From UBA11858 sp964589145 (lineage in GTDB: Bacteria > Chloroflexota > Anaerolineae > Anaerolineales > UBA11858), in contig CAZPSL010000217.1 in NCBI GenBank assembly GCA_964589145.1, forward strand, positions 1 to 37,649: a stretch of DNA of 37,649 nt, written 5' to 3'. Numbering within the stretch: position 1 is the first letter of the stretch; each line of letters begins with the position of its first letter. Positions 36,032 through 37,649 of this stretch are shown piece by piece. The notes below the pieces were generated by a model. The model saw only the letters and a list, made by a program, of their open reading frames with translations. It did no database searches and had not been told where the DNA came from. A program made the position numbers and the translations under genes.

Positions 36032-37534
36032 ATGGAAGAAAAACTGAACCAACTCAAAGCCCTCCTGGCTGAAATCAGCGATTTGAACGCTGCCAGCGCC
36101 TTGATGGGCTGGGATCAGCAGGTTTACATGCCCAAGGGCGGCGCAGAAGCCCGCGGCACCCAACTCGCCACCCTGCAAAAACTGATTCATGAGAAGAGCA
36201 CCTCCCCGGAAATCGGGCAACTGCTCGAAGATTTGAGCGCCGAAGCCGCCGGTCTCGACCCCGACTCCGATGACGCCCGTCTAATCAAGGTGGCCAAACG
36301 CGATTACGAGCGGGCGGTGAAAGTCCCGCCGGAATTCACCGCCGAGTTCGCCAAAGTCACCAGCGATGCCTTCAGTGCCTGGATGGACGCCCGCGCTGAG
36401 GACGATTTCTCCAAATTCCAGCCGCACCTGGAGAAAATCGTCGGGATGGAGCACCAACTCGTGGAATTTTTCGCCCCTTACGAGCACGTTTACGACCCGC
36501 TGCTGGACATGTTCGAGCCGGGGATGAAAACCGCGGATGTAAAAGCCATCTTCGAGGCGATGCGCCCCCGTCAGGTCGCGCTGATCCGTCAAATCGGCGA
36601 GCGCCCGCAGGTGGATGATTCCTTCCTGCATGGGGCATTCGAAGAGCAAAAGCAGTGGGATTTCGGGGTGGAGGTGATCACCAAATTCGGCTACGACTGG
36701 AACCGCGGGCGGCAGGACAAATCCGCGCACCCCTTCACCACCAATTTCTCCCGCAATGACGTGCGCATCACCACCCGTTTCGATGACGATTACCTCGGCT
36801 CGGCGCTGTTCGGCACCATGCACGAGGGCGGGCACGCGCTTTACGAGCAGGGCAGTTCCCCGAAGTACGAGCGCACCCCGCTGGCGGGCGGTGCCTCCAT
36901 GGCGATCCACGAATCCCAATCGCGGATGTTCGAGAATCTGATCGGGCGCTCGCTGCCCTTCTGGGAGCATTTCTACCCCCGTTTGCAGGAAATCTTCCCC
37001 GCCCGGCTGGGGAACGTGGATTTGCAGACCTTCTACAAAGGCATCAACAAGGTGGAACCCTCGCTGATCCGCGTGGAAGCCGATGAAGCCACCTACAACC
37101 TGCACATCATGCTGCGCCTGGAACTGGAAATCGCCCTGATGGAAGGCTCCCTGAGCGTGGCCGACCTGCCCGACGCCTGGAACGCCAAGATGCAGGAATA
37201 CCTGGGAATCACCCCGCCCAACAACGCCGACGGCGTTTTGCAGGATGTCCACTGGTCGGGCGGGATGATCGGCTACTTCCCCACCTACGCGCTGGGCAAC
37301 TTGGTCTCGGTGCAACTTTGGGAGAAGATGCAGTCCGACATTCCCGATCTGGAAGACCAGATTCGCCGCGGCGAGTTCGGCGAGTTGCTGGCCTGGCTGG
37401 TGGAGAACGTCCACCAGTACGGACGCAAGTACGAGCCGCAGGAACTCGTCCAGCGCGTCACCGGCTCCAAGATTGACCCCGCCCCGTACCTGCGCTATCT
37501 GGAGCGCAAATACGGCGAGATTTACGGGCTGTAG
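36032..37534 (+). CDS. M32 family metallocarboxypeptidase (carboxypeptidase Taq)
   Basis: The 500-residue cytoplasmic zinc enzyme removes C-terminal residues from peptides. The zinc motif is HEGGH (His264, Glu265, His268), and the third ligand is Glu294 in the conserved AIHESQSRMFEN. Other M32 markers are DKSAHPFTTNFS (229-240), DVRITTRFDDDYLGSALFGTMHE, GINKVEPSLIRVEADEATYNLHIMLR and HWSGGMIGYFPTYALGNLVS. The length matches the family. AAGGAG (36021-36026) lies just before ATG 36032, which makes it a better start than the upstream ATG at 35996. Confidence 0.96.
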   Translation: MEEKLNQLKALLAEISDLNAASALMGWDQQVYMPKGGAEARGTQLATLQKLIHEKSTSPEIGQLLEDLSAEAAGLDPDSDDARLIKVAKRDYERAVKVPPEFTAEFAKVTSDAFSAWMDARAEDDFSKFQPHLEKIVGMEHQLVEFFAPYEHVYDPLLDMFEPGMKTADVKAIFEAMRPRQVALIRQIGERPQVDDSFLHGAFEEQKQWDFGVEVITKFGYDWNRGRQDKSAHPFTTNFSRNDVRITTRFDDDYLGSALFGTMHEGGHALYEQGSSPKYERTPLAGGASMAIHESQSRMFENLIGRSLPFWEHFYPRLQEIFPARLGNVDLQTFYKGINKVEPSLIRVEADEATYNLHIMLRLELEIALMEGSLSVADLPDAWNAKMQEYLGITPPNNADGVLQDVHWSGGMIGYFPTYALGNLVSVQLWEKMQSDIPDLEDQIRRGEFGELLAWLVENVHQYGRKYEPQELVQRVTGSKIDPAPYLRYLERKYGEIYGL

Positions 37535-37624
37535 TTCGGACACCCCGCGGGGGGCACGGAGCACCAGAGAATTTTCTGTCCCCTCCGCGCCCCCATTCTG
37601 AATTCATCATTTCCCCTCCGCCTC

Positions 37625-37649
37625 ATGGCTCTCATCCTCTTCGTTGACG
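37625..37649 (+). CDS. possible 5' end of a response regulator gene, cut by the window edge
   Basis: ATG 37625 opens a frame MALILFVD that runs off the end. The pattern (start, hydrophobic strand, V-D) is the usual opening of receiver domains (xxILxVDDD). Only eight residues are visible and no good ribosome site precedes it. Confidence 0.3.

Overview
The window looks like chromosomal DNA of a chlorobacterial (Chloroflexota) organism, most likely the Anaerolineae. This is inferred from gene style and content: GC-rich genes, a membrane pyrophosphatase, an M32 carboxypeptidase, a NEW3-domain ABC operon, MglA/roadblock genes, and many short palindromic and minisatellite-like intergenic repeats. 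No marker gene fixes the taxonomy, so this is a moderate-confidence statement. There are no rRNA genes, no CRISPR array and no recognisable transposase or phage gene.

Left flank (1-17 kb): a tRNA-Ser(CGA) with promoter and terminator; a minus-strand ABC export operon (NEW3-domain secreted/membrane protein, ATPase, ABC-2 permease); an Hsp20 chaperone; a plus-strand pair of a thiolase-fold enzyme and its DUF35 partner, both lacking the usual catalytic or zinc cysteines; a proton-pumping pyrophosphatase of the K+-independent type; an 'Alvin-type' 2[4Fe-4S] ferredoxin; a 756-bp repeat-rich gap; an aspartate-type aminotransferase; ATP-dependent PEP carboxykinase; a DUF4013 membrane protein; and two polytopic GT-C-like membrane proteins.

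Centre (17.1-30.8 kb): the most interesting part, thirteen co-directional genes forming what looks like one signalling module. In order: a GAF histidine kinase, a receiver-winged-helix regulator, a receiver-roadblock protein, a roadblock-like protein, an MglA-type small GTPase, a second roadblock protein, a DUF4388/zinc-ribbon/roadblock fusion with an internal start, two paralogous proteins of unknown family, a glutamine-synthetase-fold amidoligase, a class-II glutamine amidotransferase, a receiver fused to an orphan DHp-like domain, and a PAS-GAF-kinase-receiver hybrid. I infer a two-component-controlled MglA GTPase switch coupled to an amide-forming enzyme pair. I do not know a described system with this composition. 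Its intergenic gaps are filled with MITE-like and REP-like repeats.

Right flank (30.8-37.6 kb): an MscS channel divergent from a GT2 glycosyltransferase with a leaderless-looking start, a small unknown protein, a membrane-anchored phospholipase D-family protein, a short phosphoglycerate-dehydrogenase-like enzyme, an M32 carboxypeptidase, and at the very end what may be the first codons of another response regulator.

When the same gene has several possible starts I chose the one with a Shine-Dalgarno sequence and a family-typical N-terminus. All family calls come from reading motifs in the translated sequence; no searches were run.
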